NCBI GenBank assembly: GCA_013002475.1
Contig: JABDJM010000380.1
Location: forward strand, 1-7,094
DNA from: Saprospiraceae bacterium
GTDB lineage: Bacteria > Bacteroidota > Bacteroidia > Chitinophagales > Saprospiraceae
Reading direction: 5' to 3'
DNA length: 7,094 bases
In this document: in pieces, positions 6,591 through 7,094 of the stretch
How the letters are laid out: the number at the start of each line of letters is the position of its first letter
How positions within the stretch are numbered: position 1 is the first letter of the stretch
The notes under the pieces: generated by a model
Seen by the model: only the letters and a program-made list of their open reading frames with translations
Database searches by the model: none
What the model was told of the DNA's origin: nothing
Program-made: the position numbers and the translations under genes

Positions 6591-7094
6591 TCAATCGTGA
6601 AGAACCAGTCATTTTCCTGACTCATAGATTCATTGTACAAGTACCCATTTACTTCTAAAGTCTTGATCATTTCCTGGTCCTGAATCTGATCCTTAATGAT
6701 CAGCTGCGCCATTTTACCCCGGGCCTTTTTTGCATTGAACGAGATCATCGTGAACTTCCCTTTCCTGAACTCCCGAAAGTGAATATTGATAATAGGCTTG
6801 TTAACCTTTTTGACATTGACTGCCTTGAAGTATTCCTTGGATGCAAGGTTAAGCACGAAATCACTTTGGCTGTTTTCAAGATCCTCATTGATGAGGTCGG
6901 TGATCTTATCTCCCCAGAACTGGTAGAGATTCTTTTTCCGTCCGATCTTGAGAGAAGTCCCCATTTCCAATCGATAAGGCTGCATTAGGTCAAGAGGCCG
7001 AAGTAAGCCGTACAAACCTGAAAGGATCCGTAAATGTTGATCGGCAAACTCAAAGTCCTGAGCATCGAAGGTTTCCGCTTCCAATCCCAAATAG
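6587..7094 (-). CDS. yaaA: YaaA family peroxide stress protein (UPF0246/DUF328), C-terminal part (5' end outside window)
   Basis: About 168 C-terminal residues are visible and the frame is open to the right edge, where the codon before the first Leu-Gly is Tyr. A TTG at 7090 is therefore not a start. The stretch HLRILSGLYGLLRP, followed by DLMQPYRLEMGT, is the hallmark of YaaA. LYQFWGDKI, INIHFREFRKG and a KKARGKMAQLII helix follow in family order. E. coli YaaA (about 258 aa) lowers free intracellular iron and limits oxidative damage during peroxide stress; it also binds DNA. The protein is cytosolic. The gene converges with uvrB, and the two TAA stops use the same palindromic TTAA at 6587-6590, leaving no room for a separate terminator. 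Confidence 0.95.
   Translation of the reverse strand, partial: YLGLEAETFDAQDFEFADQHLRILSGLYGLLRPLDLMQPYRLEMGTSLKIGRKKNLYQFWGDKITDLINEDLENSQSDFVLNLASKEYFKAVNVKKVNKPIINIHFREFRKGKFTMISFNAKKARGKMAQLIIKDQIQDQEMIKTLEVNGYLYNESMSQENDWFFTID

Overview
The window looks like ordinary chromosome from a member of the Bacteroidota. Four things point there. A candidate promoter before the TPR gene fits the Bacteroidota pattern (TTG, 20-nt spacer, TAnnTTTG). Shine-Dalgarno sequences are weak or missing. All five genes whose 5' or internal sequence is in the window read as Bacteroidota-type proteins. A GIY-YIG nuclease gene is followed by tRNA-like sequence, an arrangement I associate with this phylum. A lower rank cannot be fixed from this sequence alone. 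No CRISPR array, insertion sequence, rRNA or complete tRNA is visible.

Layout from left to right. (1) Positions 3-110 are the last 35 codons of a small GIY-YIG nuclease on +. (2) Positions 111-310 are a structure-rich non-coding stretch: a perfect 12-bp hairpin, a tRNA T-arm look-alike, a second small hairpin, and two strong terminator-type hairpins separating the + gene from the - gene. (3) Positions 311-1951 (-) encode a C-terminal processing peptidase (S41, with PDZ domain). (4) Positions 1952-2217 are intergenic, with no confident signal. (5) Positions 2218-2979 (-) encode a YbfF/ABHD11-type alpha/beta hydrolase. (6) Positions 2980-3096 separate two divergent genes and carry the candidate promoter. 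(7) About 3097-4548 (+) encodes a membrane protein with periplasmic TPR-like repeats, a transmembrane helix and a cytoplasmic class III cyclase-like domain that has lost most catalytic residues. (8) Positions 4560-6590 (+) encode full-length UvrB, starting with TTG only 11 bp after the previous stop. (9) Positions 6587-7094 (-) are the C-terminal two thirds of YaaA, convergent with uvrB and sharing its stop site.

How the genes may work together. The TPR/cyclase-like gene and uvrB are so close that they are probably one transcript. UvrB (nucleotide excision repair) and YaaA (peroxide defence) both deal with DNA or oxidative damage, but their convergent arrangement does not show a shared function. 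CtpA (envelope proteolysis) and the hydrolase are separate - strand units. The items most worth a second look are the apparent pseudo-cyclase receptor linked to uvrB, and the tRNA-like hairpin cluster behind the GIY-YIG gene.
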